This document shows positions 62,701-64,000 of a stretch of 64,000 nt of DNA, one piece after another. A program made the translations under genes and the position numbers. The stretch covers positions 229,630-293,629 of the forward strand of contig NW_026870533.1 of assembly GCF_963576545.1 (NCBI RefSeq), read 5' to 3'. The notes beneath the pieces were generated by a model that saw only the letters and a list, made by a program, of their open reading frames with translations, was not told the DNA's origin and did no database searches. Position 1 is the first letter of the stretch; each line of letters opens with the position of its first letter. This DNA is from Limanda limanda (taxonomy: Eukaryota; Chordata; Actinopteri; Pleuronectiformes; Pleuronectidae).

Positions 62701-64000
62701 AAGAATATCTCCTCAGATTTGGGGGAATTTCGTCGGTCGACCTCTTCCGAAGGTTGTACAAGCTCGGGGATGGTACCAATCGATCCGCAGGACCCAAATT
62801 AGTCCAGATGCAACCACTTTCCAAGTCTCTCCGACCTTCACAAAAAAAGTTATTCAAGAATATCTCTTTCTCCTATGTGCTTTCATCCCTAACCCTAACC
62901 CTAACCCTTCCGAAAGTCGGAGAAGCTCAAGGATGGTACCGATCGATGCGCGCTACCCCATTTAGTGGGGGTAGAGCCTACTTGCAAGTCTCTCCGACCT
63001 TCACAAAAAAAGTTATTCAAGAATATCTCTTTCTCCTATGTGCTTTCATCCCTAACCCTAACCCTAACCCTTCCGAAAGTCGGAGAAGCTCAAGGATGGT
63101 ACCGATCGATGTGCGCTACCCCATTTAGTGGGGGTAGAGCCTACTTGCAAGTCTCTCCGACCTTCACAAAAAAAGTTATTCAAGAATATCTCCTCAGATT
63201 TGGGGGAATTTCGTCGGTCGACCTCTTCCGAAGGTCGTACAAGCTCGGGGATGGTACCAATCGATCCGCAGGACCCAAATTAGTCCAGATGCAACCACTT
63301 TCCAAGTCTCTCCGACCTTCACAAAAAAAGTTATCAAGAATATCTCTTTCTCCTATGTGCTTTCATCCCTAACCCTAACCCTAACCCTTCCAAAAGTCGG
63401 AGAAGCTCAAAGATGGTACCGATCGATGCGCGCTACCCCATTTAGTGGGGGTAGAGCCTACTTGCAAGTCTCTCCGACCTTCACAAAAAAAGTTATTCAA
63501 GAATATCTCTTTCTCCTATGTGCTTTCATCCCTAACCCTAACCCTAACCCTTCCGAAAGTCGGAGAAGCTCAAGGATGGTACCGATCGATGCGCGCTACC
63601 CCATTTAGTGGGGTAGAGCCTACTTGCAAGTCTCTCCGACCTTCACAAAAAAAGTTATTCAAGAATATCTCCTCAGATTTGGGGGAATTTCGTCGGTCGA
63701 CCTCTTCCGAAGGTCGTACAAGCTCGGGGATGGTACCAATCGATTCGCAGGACCCAAATTAGTCCAGATGCAACCACTTTCCAAGTCTCTCCGACCTTCA
63801 CAAAAGAAGTTATTCAAGAATATCTCTTTCTCCTATGTGCTTTCATCCCTAACCCTAACCCTAACCCTTCCGAAAGTCGGAGAAGCTCAAGGATGGTACC
63901 GATCGATGCGCGGCTACCCCATTTAGTGGGGGTAGAGCCTACTTGCAAGTCTCTCCGACCTTCACAAAAAAAGTTATTCAAGAATATCTCTTTCTCCTAT
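59787..64000 (+). repeat. Right-end segment with all single-base indels of the window
   Basis: B starts at 60301, 60619, 61751, 62231, 62712, 63193 and 63672. Unlike the rest of the array it holds single-base length changes: an A8 run at 59787-59794 (normally A7), CCTCAC for CCTTCAC near 60109 and again near 61232, an A6 run at 61881-61886, TTATCAAG for TTATTCAAG near 63334, one G missing at 63610-63613 and one G added at 63912. An A with GATGAGCGC occurs at 61670 and again at 62150. The window stops 10 bases into a new A. These indels may be array-edge decay or assembly error. Confidence 0.92.

Larger units (their letters stand above)
1..64000 (+). repeat. Two-monomer satellite array with telomere-like tracts (whole window)
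   Basis: The whole window is a head-to-tail tandem array of a 163 bp monomer (A) and a related 155 bp monomer (B). Distances between successive A landmarks (GTGGGGGTAGAG) take only four values up to 59.7 kb: 163 (A next), 318 (B between), 157 and 312 (the same, with the next A lacking one CCCTAA unit). This gives 302 landmark-bearing A copies and 96 B copies. B is never next to another B. All copies face the same way and nothing interrupts them. Most copies differ from consensus by only a few substitutions, which indicates strong recent homogenisation. The placement is non-coding eukaryotic heterochromatin (centromeric, pericentromeric or subtelomeric); the sequence alone does not say which. 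Confidence 0.97.

Noticed and set aside
69..63926. More than 200 open frames on the + strand (60-374 codons), many starting at GTG or ATG and ending at the same TAG
   Set aside because: The same DNA is read in all three frames as the 163 bp monomer shifts phase. Neighbouring frames overlap heavily, stops come from one monomer position, and the only length constraint seen (6 bp changes) comes from the telomere hexamer. No domain, codon bias, signal or splice structure is visible. They are repeat artefacts, not genes.
1..64000. CRISPR array (repeats with regular spacing)
   Set aside because: There are no unique spacers. The sequence between any two repeats is itself a repeat, and the units of 155-163 bp are far too long.
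1..64000. True chromosome-end telomere
   Set aside because: CCCTAA units occur only as 2.5-3.5 copies per monomer. No long pure hexamer tract occurs, so this is interstitial telomere-like DNA. Proximity to a telomere is possible but not shown.
1..64000. Transposable element or LTR origin of the B monomer
   Set aside because: B shares its 3' 45 bp exactly and much of its middle with A. It has no terminal repeats or target-site duplications and keeps fixed phase with A, so it is a sibling monomer.
1..64000. rRNA, tRNA or 5S tandem gene array
   Set aside because: No tRNA, 5S or larger rRNA motif (such as A and B box pairs, T terminators or conserved stems) is seen in either monomer.
1..64000. 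Viral genome termini with telomeric repeats
   Set aside because: Some viruses carry TTAGGG arrays, but here there is no viral gene in 64 kb and the tracts are embedded in a satellite monomer.
1..64000. Bacterial or archaeal origin
   Set aside because: A 64 kb homogenised satellite with TTAGGG tracts and higher-order repeats has no known prokaryotic parallel, and no prokaryotic gene, promoter or ribosome-binding pattern appears.

Overview
The window is one uninterrupted satellite-DNA array, and I find no gene in it. From the first base to the last it is a head-to-tail tandem array, all in one orientation, built from two related monomers. Monomer A is 163 bp and carries a telomere-like tract of 3.5 CCCTAA units. 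Monomer B is 155 bp and lacks that tract. I mapped 302 A monomers by a fixed landmark (GTGGGGGTAGAG), the first truncated by the window edge, plus 10 bp of a further A at the right edge, and 96 B monomers. The landmark spacing reproduces the distance exactly: 301 A intervals, 96 B, 17 A copies short by 6 bp, and seven single-base indels. There is no transposon, unique sequence, inversion or gap.

The organism is almost certainly a eukaryote with TTAGGG-type telomeres. Vertebrates, many invertebrates, many fungi, some protists and algae, and Asparagales plants all qualify, and the sequence alone does not choose between them. The array could be pericentromeric, centromeric or subtelomeric. Monomers of nucleosomal length, higher-order repeats and near-identical copies fit any of these.

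Layout. At 1-3042 A runs of 3-5 alternate with single B. At 3043-6719 the order becomes a regular B-A-A (481 bp) ladder ending in B-A (318 bp) units. At 6720-11867 and 11868-17985 lie two successive superblocks of 5148 and 6118 bp, differing in net length by one 970 bp A5B unit. At 17986-28112 the 1-6 kb pattern recurs at an offset of about 19.3 kb, followed by a second 481 bp ladder. At 28113-32902 is an exact-length tandem duplication of a 2395 bp unit. At 33384-36273 is a tandem duplication of 1445 bp. An A-rich stretch covers 36274-42089. At 42090-48187 is a 3049 bp duplication made of 481 bp ladders. The rest is A-rich, with runs of up to nine A and a recurring marked cassette. All seven single-base indels in the window lie in the last 4.2 kb.

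Open frames are plentiful on the + strand but are a by-product of repeat length. 163 is 1 mod 3, 155 is 2 mod 3 and A+B is 318, a multiple of 3, so the same sequence is read in shifting frames. They should not be annotated as proteins. The interest lies in the satellite itself: a telomere-repeat/satellite chimera with a G-quadruplex-capable tract every ~163 bp, variants locked to position relative to B, duplications nested at 481, 970, 1445, 2395, 3049, ~5-6 kb and ~19 kb scales, and a variant spectrum rich in CpG transitions.
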